From assembly GCA_945883455.1 (NCBI GenBank), contig CAMCXJ010000004.1, positions 1-30,803 of the forward strand: 30,803 nt of DNA. Reading direction: 5' to 3'. The translations under genes were made by a program, and so were the position numbers. The stretch is from Prosthecobacter debontii (GTDB lineage: Bacteria; Verrucomicrobiota; Verrucomicrobiia; Verrucomicrobiales; Akkermansiaceae). The notes under the pieces were generated by a model that was given only the letters and a program-made list of their open reading frames with translations, ran no database searches and had not been told where the DNA came from. This document shows, in pieces, positions 1 through 7,206 of the stretch (positions are counted from its first letter, which is position 1; every line of letters starts with the position of its first letter).

Positions 1-128
1 CACAGGAAATCCCGCGCGTTATGTCCGGCCTCGGCATCTCGATCCTTTCCACCCCGAAAGGCGTCATGTCCGGCACCTCCGCCAAGCGCCAGAAGCTCGG
101 CGGCGAACTCCTCGCCAACATCTGGTAA
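1..128 (+). CDS. rpsH: 30S ribosomal protein S8, C-terminal part
   Basis: The window opens inside this gene; the frame starting at base 3 runs to a TAA at 126-128. The visible 41 residues carry the classic S8 C-terminus: an IPRV..GLGISILSTPKGVM stretch followed by a GGELLANIW end. S8 binds the central domain of 16S rRNA and, in model bacteria, represses the spc operon. The next gene, rplF, follows after 25 bases, the standard spc order. Only the 3' end is present because of the window edge, not because of a mutation. Confidence 0.96.
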   Translation, partial: QEIPRVMSGLGISILSTPKGVMSGTSAKRQKLGGELLANIW

Positions 129-153
129 CCCCTAACTCGAACCATATAACACC

Positions 154-693
154 ATGTCACGAGTCGGACTCAAACCAATCTCTCTGCCCGCCAAAGTCGC
201 CATTAAGGTCGAGGGCAACACCGTCCAAGTCGAAGGCCCCAAGGGCAAGCTCGACTTCTCGGTTCCCGCCGGTATCTCACTGAAATCCGAGGACGGTAAC
301 GTCATCGTCTCACGCGCCACTGAGCAACGCGAACACCGCGCCCTTCACGGCACCGTGCGCAGCATCGTCAACAACATGATCACTGGAGTCTCCACTGGCT
401 TCGTCAAGGATCTTGAAATCCACGGGGTCGGTCTCCGCGCCGCCGTGAAAGGTTCGGATCTCGACCTTTCGCTCGGCCGTTCGCACCCGCTCCTGCACCC
501 CATCCCATCCGGCCTCACCGTGACGGTGAACGAAAACACCAAGATCAAGGTGGAAGGTATAGATAAACAGCTTGTCGGACAATTCGCCGCCGAAGTCCGC
601 GCATTTTACAAACCGGAGCCTTACAAAGGTAAAGGAGTCCGCTACGTCGGCGAAAAAGTCCGCCGCAAGGAAGGCAAGAGCGTCGGCAAGTAA
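154..693 (+). CDS. rplF: 50S ribosomal protein L6
   Basis: The 179-residue product has normal L6 length, begins MSRVGLKPISLPAKV and ends with the family signature PEPYKGKGVRYVGEKVRRKEGKSVGK. L6 is a two-domain protein near the GTPase-associated centre of the large subunit and binds 23S rRNA through its C-terminal domain. It sits between rpsH and rplR as in the spc operon. There is no purine-rich Shine-Dalgarno sequence before the ATG; the leader is CATATAACACC, as for most genes in this window. Confidence 0.98.
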   Translation: MSRVGLKPISLPAKVAIKVEGNTVQVEGPKGKLDFSVPAGISLKSEDGNVIVSRATEQREHRALHGTVRSIVNNMITGVSTGFVKDLEIHGVGLRAAVKGSDLDLSLGRSHPLLHPIPSGLTVTVNENTKIKVEGIDKQLVGQFAAEVRAFYKPEPYKGKGVRYVGEKVRRKEGKSVGK

Positions 694-713
694 CCTGAAA
701 CATCACTATCTTC

Positions 714-1070
714 ATGAGCACCATTCAACGCAAAACCATCCGCCAGCGGATCCACAGCCGTATCCGCCGCAAGGTGGCTGGCACCACGGAGCGCCCGCGT
801 CTCGCGGTTTACTTCTCGAACCAGCACGTTTACGCGCAGCTGATCGACGATTCAGCAGGCCGCACGCTCGTCTCCGCCTCCACCATGGACAAGAGCTTCG
901 AAGGCAACGCCTCCAATATCGCTTCCGCCCAAAAGGTCGGACAGCTTGTCGCCGAGCGCGCCCAGGCAGCGAACATCTCCGACGTGGTCTTCGACCGCGG
1001 AGGTCACCTCTATCATGGCAAGGTGAAAGCCCTTGCCGACGCAGCCCGCGAAGCCGGCCTTAAATTCTAA
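714..1070 (+). CDS. rplR: 50S ribosomal protein L18
   Basis: The 118-residue protein has the basic N-terminus (RQRIHSRIRRKVAGT) and the RPRLAVYFSNQHVYAQLIDD core of L18, ending DAAREAGLKF as in the family. L18 binds 5S rRNA and helps to join it to 23S rRNA in the central protuberance. It lies 20 bases after rplF and 11 bases before rpsE in conserved order. An overlapping 572-1063 frame is a shadow: its arginine- and proline-rich translation matches nothing. Confidence 0.98.
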   Translation: MSTIQRKTIRQRIHSRIRRKVAGTTERPRLAVYFSNQHVYAQLIDDSAGRTLVSASTMDKSFEGNASNIASAQKVGQLVAERAQAANISDVVFDRGGHLYHGKVKALADAAREAGLKF

Positions 1071-1081
1071 TTCCCCATCAC

Positions 1082-1816
1082 ATGGCAACTACTTCAGAAA
1101 ATGAACCCGTACCGGTCGCAGCGACCGTAGCGGAATCCCCAACTCCCCAAGCCTCTCCTGCACCCGAAGCCCGCTCCGGCGGCTATCAGGGCGGCGGCGG
1201 CGGTGGGCAGGGCCGCGGAGGATTCGGCGGCGGTGGTGGATTTGGTGGCGGCGGCGGTGGCGGTGGCGGCAACGGCGGTGGCCGTGGTCGCGGCGGCCCG
1301 CGCCGTGAGGAGCGCCAGGCGCTCACCGATTCCGATGGCAATGAGCTTTCCGAAAAGGTCGTCTTCATCAACCGTTGCGCCAAGGTCGTCAAAGGCGGTC
1401 GTCGCTTCAGCTTCTCGGCTCTCGTGGTCTGCGGAGACAAGCTAGGCAAGGTGGGTCTTGGCTACGGCAAGGCAAACGAGGTGGCGGACGCCATCAAGAA
1501 AGCCAGCGAAGCGGCTCGTAAAGTTCTCAAGCCAATGAGTATCGTGGATGGAACCATTCCCCACGAAATTTACGCCGAATTCGGCGGTGGTAAGGTTCTG
1601 CTCAAGCCCGCATCGCCCGGAACGGGGATTATCGCCGGCGGCGGTGTCCGTGCCGTCTGCGAAGCGGTGGGCATCCGTGATATCCTCGCGAAATCCATGG
1701 GTTCCTCCAACCACGCCAACGTGGTCAAGGCCACCCTCAAGGCCCTCTCCTCCGTCCGCACCCGCGACCAGATCCTCGGATCCCGCGGAAAGAAGAAGAA
1801 AGAGAAAGCCATCTAA
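1082..1816 (+). CDS. rpsE: 30S ribosomal protein S5 with Gly/Arg-rich N-terminal extension
   Basis: The 244-residue product is longer than the typical 165-175 residue S5. Residues from about 91 hold the S5 double-stranded RNA-binding domain (KVVFINRCAKVVKGGRRFSF) and then the C-terminal domain with GTGIIAGGGVRAVCEAVGI. Before it lies a Pro/Ala/Glu-rich segment (1-30) and a low-complexity Gly-rich region with RGG-like spots (31-74). S5 acts in mRNA entry and decoding fidelity on the small subunit. The extension is continuous with the domain in one frame, so it is likely genuine. The start at 1082 follows rplR by 11 bases. A lysine-rich tail (KKKKEK) ends the protein. Confidence 0.97.
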   Translation: MATTSENEPVPVAATVAESPTPQASPAPEARSGGYQGGGGGGQGRGGFGGGGGFGGGGGGGGGNGGGRGRGGPRREERQALTDSDGNELSEKVVFINRCAKVVKGGRRFSFSALVVCGDKLGKVGLGYGKANEVADAIKKASEAARKVLKPMSIVDGTIPHEIYAEFGGGKVLLKPASPGTGIIAGGGVRAVCEAVGIRDILAKSMGSSNHANVVKATLKALSSVRTRDQILGSRGKKKKEKAI

Positions 1817-1822
1817 GATGGC

Positions 1823-1903
1823 GTTAGAAGTTATTTGTTATTGGTTATTAGGTATCCACTGCAAATAGCTCTTCCCGTTTAACTTCTAACCAATAACTTT
1901 TAA
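1823..1903. repeat. AT-rich palindromic repeat between rpsE and rplO
   Basis: GTTAGAAGTTA at 1823-1833 is perfectly complementary to TAACTTCTAAC at 1880-1890, and TTATTGGTTA at 1838-1847 is perfectly complementary to TAACCAATAA at 1887-1896. Each arm is itself built from variations of one 10-11 base unit. It occupies the place where rpmD (L30) normally lies and forms the leader of rplO. A long-stem hairpin in the transcript or a small mobile repeat are both possible. Confidence 0.6.
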
Positions 1904-1915
1904 CCACACACAAAA

Positions 1916-2401
1916 ATGGAACTCCACAATCTTAAGCCGAATCCCGGCGCCAAGCATCGCACCAAACGCCTCGGTTCGGGCGAAAGCTCGGGTCTCGGTA
2001 AGACCTCCGGCAAAGGCAACAAGGGTCAGAAAGCCCGTTCCGGCAGCGGCACCCGCGTCGGTTTCGAAGGCGGCCAGATGCCCCTTCACCGCCGTCTGCC
2101 CAAGCGCGGCTTCAATAACTTCGACTTCCGCGATGTCTTCATCGTCGTAAACGTCGGCGATCTTGACGATCGTTTCGAATCCGGCGCGCTCATCAACGAG
2201 AAATCCCTCCGCGAGGCGGGTCTTGTCAACGGCCCGTGTGATAAGATCAAGCTACTCGGTGATGGCGAAGTTGAGAAGGCTTTCACCGTCTGCTTCCACA
2301 AGGTCAGCAAGACCGCCCGTGAGAAGATCGAGAAGGCTGGCGGTAGCTTCACCGAACCTGCCCCGAAGACCCGCACACCCGTGACGACGGAAGGCGAGTG
2401 A
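1916..2401 (+). CDS. rplO: 50S ribosomal protein L15
   Basis: The 161-residue protein starts MELHNLKPNPGAKHRTKRLG and has the Gly/Lys-rich L15 N-terminal arm (GKTSGKGNKGQKARSG) followed by FEGGQMPLHRRLPKRGF, the family signature. The C-terminal half carries the globular domain with the KAFTVCFHKVSKTAREKIEKAGG stretch in two adjoining parts. L15 is a late-assembly large-subunit protein. It follows rpsE directly, so L30 is missing from the usual S5-L30-L15 order. The leader is an AT-rich palindrome without a Shine-Dalgarno motif. Confidence 0.98.
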   Translation: MELHNLKPNPGAKHRTKRLGSGESSGLGKTSGKGNKGQKARSGSGTRVGFEGGQMPLHRRLPKRGFNNFDFRDVFIVVNVGDLDDRFESGALINEKSLREAGLVNGPCDKIKLLGDGEVEKAFTVCFHKVSKTAREKIEKAGGSFTEPAPKTRTPVTTEGE

Positions 2402-2429
2402 CAACGCGAACCGGTGCATGACCTGATTT

Positions 2430-2459
2430 CGGAAAGGAAGCCTAGCCGCTTCCTTTCCG
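2430..2459 (+). terminator. Perfect 12-bp hairpin between rplO and secY
   Basis: CGGAAAGGAAGC (2430-2441) pairs perfectly with GCTTCCTTTCCG (2448-2459) across a six-base loop. No T-run follows, so it is not a textbook intrinsic terminator. It could attenuate transcription, stabilise the rplO end of the message or be a processing site, separating the ribosomal genes from secY-adk-map. Confidence 0.55.
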
Positions 2460-2488
2460 CGTGATGAAAGCCCGCCTCCGGTGTTTTC

Positions 2489-2518
2489 TTAGAGTTTAAA
2501 ATTTAAAATTTAAAGTTT
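2489..2518 (+). repeat. 30-bp AT-rich repeat, copy 1 (secY leader)
   Basis: This is the reference copy: TTAGAGTTTAAAATTTAAAA followed by TTTAAAGTTT. It ends nine bases before the secY ATG at 2528 and stands where a Shine-Dalgarno sequence would be. Four related copies are at 4694, 7785, 7842 and 25724. Confidence 0.75.
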
Positions 2519-2527
2519 CCATCCACC

Positions 2528-4024
2528 ATGATCTCCGCCTTTGCGAACACCTGGAAAATCCCCGAACTGCGGGATCGCATCCTTTTCACCCTTGCTCTCA
2601 TCGTCATCGTCCGGCTCGGTGTCCACATTACCCTTCCGGGCGTGGATGCGAGTGTGATCAAGGCTTGGCTCGATGACGTGGCGAAGCAGGATCCTACGAG
2701 CCCCGGCGGCGGTGTCACGGCACTGCTCACGGTGTTTTCGGGTGGCGGACTCACCCAGGCGGGTGTTTTCGCGCTGGGCATTATGCCCTACATTTCCGCT
2801 TCGATCATGGTGCAGCTCATGACGGCTATCGTGCCGAAGTTCTCGAGGCTGGCCCGTGAAGACGGTGGTCGCCAGAAGATCACTCAATACACGCGCTACA
2901 TTACGATCGTGATTGCGCTGATACAGGGTTACTTCGTCGCGCAATCCCTTACCAAGCCCGAGACCTTGCCCTACATGCAGGGGGTGGAAAATTTCGGGAA
3001 ACTCGTCCCGGACCCATCGGCCACCTGGCTCATGCTCACCGTGCTCACCATTGTGGCGGGAACCATCCTATTGATGTGGATTGGTGACCAGATCACGGAA
3101 AAGGGCATTGGCAACGGCATTTCCATCATCATCACGGTGAACATCATCTCCGCCCTCCCCGGCGCGCTGATCCAAGCGTGGGGTTATTTCACCGACGGCG
3201 ATCCGTTCAAGGCGATCATGATGGTCGTGATGATCGCGCTCCTCCTCATTGTCATCGCGGGTACCATCGCGATCACTCAGGCCCAGCGCCGCATCGCCGT
3301 GCAATACGCGAAGCGTGTCGTCGGCCGCAAGCAGTTCGGCGGGCAGACGCAATACCTTCCCCTCAAGGTCAACTATGCCGGGGTGATGCCGATCATCTTC
3401 GCCACGGCGGTTCTCTCGCTGCCGCCGATGATGCTGACATGGTTTTTCCCTGAGCAGCCATGGGCCACGAAGCTTTACGGAGAACTCGTAGGCGGCGGCA
3501 TGTGGTATTTTATCCTCGGTGGTATTGGAATCTTCCTGTTCTCCTACTTCTGGGTGGCGATGATGTTCCAGCCCTCGCAGATCGCGGAAGACCTCAAGCG
3601 CAACGGTGGATACATCCCCGGCCAACGCCCCGGCAAGCCCACCGCGGATTTCCTCGACTTCACGATGACCCGCCTCACTTTCGCGGGTGCCATCTTCCTC
3701 GCTCTCCTATTTTTCCTGCCCGCTCTGATCGGAAAAATCGTCGGCCTTCCCCAGAATTCGCTCGTTCTCCAGTTTTTCGGCGGCACCTCGCTGCTGATCA
3801 TGGTCGGTGTCGTGCTCGATGTGATGCGCCAGGTGGAGACCCACCTCCTGCAGAAGCATTACGACGGCTTCCTGCGGAAAGGCAAACTCAAGGGTCGCTA
3901 CGACCGGCTTGGTAATCAGAGCAACGCTGCCCCGCGCAATGCGATCGTCTATCTCTGGGTCGTCATCGCCATCCTCGTTGTGCTGGGCATAACCGCTATG
4001 ATCTACAAGCGCAGCCACGGCTGA
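2528..4024 (+). CDS. secY: Protein translocase subunit SecY
   Basis: The 498-residue integral membrane protein has the SecY layout of ten hydrophobic segments. It begins with the amphipathic FANTWKIPELRDRILFTL helix; GVMPIIFATAVLSLP and the cytoplasmic loop GGYIPGQRPGKPTADFLD are recognisable family motifs. SecY forms the SecYEG channel for export and membrane insertion. It is somewhat longer than E. coli SecY (443), mainly through longer loops and a tail containing HYDGFLRKGKLKGRY. It sits in its normal place after rplO and 33 bases before adk. Its leader contains a hairpin and an AT-rich 30-bp repeat, but no Shine-Dalgarno motif. Confidence 0.98.
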   Translation: MISAFANTWKIPELRDRILFTLALIVIVRLGVHITLPGVDASVIKAWLDDVAKQDPTSPGGGVTALLTVFSGGGLTQAGVFALGIMPYISASIMVQLMTAIVPKFSRLAREDGGRQKITQYTRYITIVIALIQGYFVAQSLTKPETLPYMQGVENFGKLVPDPSATWLMLTVLTIVAGTILLMWIGDQITEKGIGNGISIIITVNIISALPGALIQAWGYFTDGDPFKAIMMVVMIALLLIVIAGTIAITQAQRRIAVQYAKRVVGRKQFGGQTQYLPLKVNYAGVMPIIFATAVLSLPPMMLTWFFPEQPWATKLYGELVGGGMWYFILGGIGIFLFSYFWVAMMFQPSQIAEDLKRNGGYIPGQRPGKPTADFLDFTMTRLTFAGAIFLALLFFLPALIGKIVGLPQNSLVLQFFGGTSLLIMVGVVLDVMRQVETHLLQKHYDGFLRKGKLKGRYDRLGNQSNAAPRNAIVYLWVVIAILVVLGITAMIYKRSHG

Positions 4025-4057
4025 AGCCACGCCGCGGTTGGCGCCCGCCCTGTCCCG

Positions 4058-4711
4058 ATGCGAATCGTCCTACTCGGCCCGCCCGCTTCCGGAAAAGGAA
4101 CCCAAGGACGCAGGCTTGCTGCGAGCCTCGGCCTCGGATACCTCAGCACCGGCGCGCTGCTCCGCGAGAACATCGAGGAAAGCACCCCGCTCGGACTCAC
4201 CGCCGAGCCCATTCTTGCCCGTGGCGGTTACCTGCCGGACGACCTGATGTGCCCCATCCTCGCCGATTGGCTCGAAAAAAATGATACTGGCAAATCCGGC
4301 AAAGGTTGGGTGCTCGACGGATTTCCCCGCAGCTTACCGCAGGCTGAGTTCCTCGATGGCTGGCTTTCGCAAAACGGCGCTGTTCTCGATGCCGCCGTCG
4401 CGCTCGAAGCCCCTTTTGATGAGCTCCTACGCCGCACGCGAGAACGCGTCGAGTGCCCCGGCTGCCGTTGGACTGGCCAGCGCCGCGAGCTTTCCGAAGG
4501 CGGTCGCTGCCCGAAATGCGGTGAGCCCGCGGCTCCCCGCGCTGACGATGACGAGGAAAACTTTCGTAATCGCCACATTGAATACACCGCCCTTACCGTC
4601 CCTGTCATCGACTTCTACCGCACAACCCACAGGCTCATCCCCGTCCCCGCCACCGGTACCAAGGAAGAGACCGCCGCCATCATCCTCTCTTCATTAGGTT
4701 TTAAAATTTAG
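4058..4711 (+). CDS. adk: Adenylate kinase, zinc-binding LID type
   Basis: The 217-residue enzyme interconverts ATP + AMP and 2 ADP. The P-loop GPPASGKGT is at residues 7-15 and the AMP-binding GWVLDGFPRS lies near 83-92. The LID holds four cysteines, C133/C136 and C151/C154, a probable structural zinc site as in Gram-positive enzymes. It follows secY as in many spc operons. The final codons (LGFKI-stop) lie inside a copy of the 30-bp AT-rich repeat (4694-4723), so the last residues are supplied by the repeat. Confidence 0.97.
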   Translation: MRIVLLGPPASGKGTQGRRLAASLGLGYLSTGALLRENIEESTPLGLTAEPILARGGYLPDDLMCPILADWLEKNDTGKSGKGWVLDGFPRSLPQAEFLDGWLSQNGAVLDAAVALEAPFDELLRRTRERVECPGCRWTGQRRELSEGGRCPKCGEPAAPRADDDEENFRNRHIEYTALTVPVIDFYRTTHRLIPVPATGTKEETAAIILSSLGFKI

Positions 4712-4723
4712 AGTTTAATGTTT
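4694..4723 (+). repeat. 30-bp AT-rich repeat, copy 2 (adk end / map start)
   Basis: It matches the secY copy at 25 of 30 positions by eye. It covers the last codons and stop of adk (4709-4711) and the proposed ATG of map (4718-4720), so one repeat encodes part of a protein and acts as a translation start region. Confidence 0.65.
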
Positions 4724-5533
4724 CCCTACATGCGCACCCGTATCCCCATCAAGTCCCCTAAGGAAATCGAACGTATGCGCGAGTCCGGCCGCATCGCCTC
4801 GGACATACTCCAGCAGCTCGCCGCCGCCGTTGCGCCCGGCGTCAGCACCAAGGAAATCGACAACCTTGCCGCTGATCTCATGAAAAAAAACGGCTGCAAG
4901 AGTGCCTTTCTTGGCTATCGCGGATTCACCGGCCAGATCTGCATCTCGGTGAACGAGGAAGTGGTGCATGGCATCGGCGGCCCGCGCCGCATCCAGCCGG
5001 GTGACATATTGAAGATCGACGTTGGCATCATCAAGGCCGGCTTCATCGGTGACAATGCAACCACCGTCGCGTGCGGTGAAATCCCCTTCGAAACGAAACG
5101 CCTCCTCGCCGTCACCGAGCAATCCCTTTATGAGGCAATCGCCAAAGCCCGCGCCGGCCGCAAGCTAGCTGACCTTTGCGGAGCTGTTGCGGGATTCGCC
5201 GAGCCGTTCGGTTTCAGCATCGTCCGCGAATTCGTAGGCCACGGCGTCGGCAGGAAACTCCACGAAGAGCCGCAGGTTCCAAATTTCCGCCCGCGCGGCA
5301 AATCCCCAACCCTTATGCCCGGCATGACCCTCGCCATCGAGCCCATGGTCAACGCCGGCGTGCCCGAAGTCCGCATCCTCGACGATGGCTGGACCGTCAT
5401 CACCGCCGACCGCAAGCCCTCCGCCCACTTTGAGCATACTGTCCTCATCACCTACGGCGATCCCGAGATCCTTACGGACCGCCCACGCCTCGCCCTTCCC
5501 GAGCAGCTCGGCATACCGCCCCTGAAGGTATGA
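4718..5533 (+). CDS. map: Type I methionine aminopeptidase
   Basis: The 271-residue protein removes the initiator methionine from nascent proteins. The five metal ligands of the family are visible in context: Asp in KIDVGI, Asp in GDNATT, His in GHGVGRKLHEEP, Glu in AIEPMVN and Glu in HFEHTVLIT. About 20 residues follow the usual end. The ATG at 4718 lies seven bases after the adk stop; a second ATG at 4730 (MRTRIPIKSPKEI) is an equally good start by homology. Linkage secY-adk-map is classic; the usual infA and rpsM do not follow. Confidence 0.97.
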   Translation: MFPYMRTRIPIKSPKEIERMRESGRIASDILQQLAAAVAPGVSTKEIDNLAADLMKKNGCKSAFLGYRGFTGQICISVNEEVVHGIGGPRRIQPGDILKIDVGIIKAGFIGDNATTVACGEIPFETKRLLAVTEQSLYEAIAKARAGRKLADLCGAVAGFAEPFGFSIVREFVGHGVGRKLHEEPQVPNFRPRGKSPTLMPGMTLAIEPMVNAGVPEVRILDDGWTVITADRKPSAHFEHTVLITYGDPEILTDRPRLALPEQLGIPPLKV

Positions 5534-5650
5534 TGACGCCAGTTTCGCCGCGCAACGATTTGCGGATAGACCGTTGCCAAAAGTCCGTGCGCCGAAATAT
5601 GAACCGGGTGGAAGGTTGCGTTCGGGCGAGATCCCACTATCACTGAGCGC

Positions 5651-6448
5651 ATGAGATTCGCAGTACTCGGCTCCGGCTCCAACGGAAATGCGACCGTCGT
5701 CGAGTGCGGCGTGGTGCGCTTGCTCATCGACGCTGGTCTGAGCGCGAAACAACTGTGCACCCGCCTGACACAGCTCGGTGTTGATCCCGCTTCGTTGCAT
5801 GGCATCCTGCTCACCCATGAGCACGGAGATCATGTGCGCGGATTGAAAAATTTTCTCAAAACCCGTCCGATGCCCGTATTCGCTACGCGGGACACCGCCC
5901 ACGTCGTCCGTGAGCAAGGCATCTCGGGCGCAACTTGGAAAACTTTCGAGGCCGGGCAGACATTTCCCATCGCACACCTGACGGTGGAAACCTTCGCGAT
6001 CCAGCATGATGCGGTCGATCCTGTCGGCTTCGTGATCGGCAACGCCGCGAACCGTCTCGGCCTAGTTTCCGACGCGGGCTTCGTCACCCGCAGTATGACC
6101 GAGCGCCTGCGGAACCTCTCCGCCCTTTTCGTGGAGGCGAATTACGATGATGAACTTCTCGAACTCGACACCAAGCGCCCGTGGTCGATCAAGCAGCGCA
6201 TTGCCTCAAAGCACGGCCATCTGTCCAATGTCCAGGTCGGCGAGTTACTCCGCGAGATCGCCCACGCGGGACTCTCACAAATTGTATTTGGCCATCTCAG
6301 CTCAGATTGCAACTGCCCGAAAAAGGTTACCGAAGTTTTCGGGAAGTGCTTGCGCGAACTCGGCCACGACCACACAGCCCTCCATTGCGCGACACAATCC
6401 GAGCCAACCCCATGGTTCGAGGTCGCCAAGCCATTCCGGTTAGCGTGA
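5651..6448 (+). CDS. MBL-fold metallo-hydrolase, WalJ/YycJ-like
   Basis: The 265-residue protein starts MRFAVLGSGSNGNATVVECG, a typical YycJ/WalJ N-terminus, and has the metal-binding HxHxDH motif in LTHEHGDHVRG, an Asp in LVSDAGFVT, and a late GHLSSDCN histidine. These cytosolic metallo-beta-lactamase-fold enzymes are predicted nucleases or phosphodiesterases; Bacillus YycJ is linked to cell-wall/DNA coordination and mismatch repair. No WalRK system is nearby, so the link to that pathway is by family only. A GTG or other upstream start is not supported. A 117-base gap to map contains no visible gene. Confidence 0.88.
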   Translation: MRFAVLGSGSNGNATVVECGVVRLLIDAGLSAKQLCTRLTQLGVDPASLHGILLTHEHGDHVRGLKNFLKTRPMPVFATRDTAHVVREQGISGATWKTFEAGQTFPIAHLTVETFAIQHDAVDPVGFVIGNAANRLGLVSDAGFVTRSMTERLRNLSALFVEANYDDELLELDTKRPWSIKQRIASKHGHLSNVQVGELLREIAHAGLSQIVFGHLSSDCNCPKKVTEVFGKCLRELGHDHTALHCATQSEPTPWFEVAKPFRLA

Positions 6449-6464
6449 GTAAGAATTTCTGATT

Positions 6465-6538
6465 CGTGGCGGCGGATTGCATCCGCCATGCCTTACTCCA
6501 GTCATCTCTGGGCATGGCGGATGCAATTCGCTGCCACG
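6465..6538. repeat. REP-like palindrome before nuoB
   Basis: Two 28-base arms (6465-6492 and 6511-6538) match at 26 of 28 positions when one is reverse-complemented, around an 18-base loop. The core TTGCATCCGCCATGCC is identical in both arms. Located 16 bases after the stop of the WalJ-like gene, it could end that transcript as well as being a dispersed palindromic element. Confidence 0.75.
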
Positions 6539-6629
6539 GTTTCAATCCTGAGTTGCGGGAATTTTTCCCACAATCCGCTTGAGACACGACCTCTTTGCCA
6601 CCAACCTCCCGGCGTCCCGCCCCCGAGCT

Positions 6630-7166
6630 ATGGAAACCATCGACACCACCTCCACCCACGCCACTTACGATTCGAAGATCGAAGGCAATATCATTTTCAC
6701 TCAGGTGGACGCCGCGATCAACTGGATGCGGAAGAACTCCCTGTGGCCGATGCCGATGGGTCTCGCCTGCTGCGCGATCGAGCTGATGGCGACTGCCTCC
6801 TCGCGCTTCGACATCTCCCGCTTCGGCATGGAGGTGATGCGGTTTTCTCCCCGCCAATCCGATGTGATGATCGTAGCCGGCACGGTCACCTACAAGATGG
6901 CATTGGCGGTGAAACGCGTCTGGGATCAGATGCCGGAGCCAAAATGGTGCATCGCCATGGGTGCCTGCGCGTCGTCCGGCGGGATGTACCGCTCCTACGC
7001 CGTGTTGCAGGGAATCGACCGCCTGATCCCCGTGGATGTTTACATTTCCGGTTGCCCGCCGCGTCCCGAAGCCCTCATCGAGGGGTTGATGAAGCTCCAG
7101 GAAAAAATCGAGAAGGAGCACTCGACGGAAGACCAGAAGCGCGTGTTCTTCGAGGAAAACGCGTGA
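6630..7166 (+). CDS. nuoB: NADH-quinone oxidoreductase subunit B
   Basis: The 178-residue protein carries the four ligands of cluster N2: adjacent C47-C48 in MGLACCAIELM, C113 in MGACASSGGMY and C142 in SGCPPRPEALIEGL. NuoB passes electrons from the peripheral arm to quinone in complex I. The ATG at 6630 is preferred over a TTG at 6579 because homologues do not have the extra arginine-rich residues. nuoC follows 40 bases later, but nuoA is not upstream and nuoD is not downstream, so the operon is split. Confidence 0.96.
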   Translation: METIDTTSTHATYDSKIEGNIIFTQVDAAINWMRKNSLWPMPMGLACCAIELMATASSRFDISRFGMEVMRFSPRQSDVMIVAGTVTYKMALAVKRVWDQMPEPKWCIAMGACASSGGMYRSYAVLQGIDRLIPVDVYISGCPPRPEALIEGLMKLQEKIEKEHSTEDQKRVFFEENA

Positions 7167-7206
7167 GGCTCAAATCCTAAGCATTAAGCACTAAATTTTA
7201 GATAAG

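Noticed and set aside
572..1063. Plus-strand 163-residue frame overlapping rplF and rplR
   Set aside because: Both ribosomal genes are certain in other frames and the translation is Arg/Pro/His-rich nonsense.
1186..1449. Minus-strand frame with a polyproline translation
   Set aside because: It is the shadow of the Gly-rich S5 extension on the opposite strand.
5534..5650. Possible tRNA or small RNA in the map-WalJ gap (GGTTGCGTTCGGGCG)
   Set aside because: No cloverleaf can be drawn and there is no matching acceptor stem or GGTTCRA T-loop.
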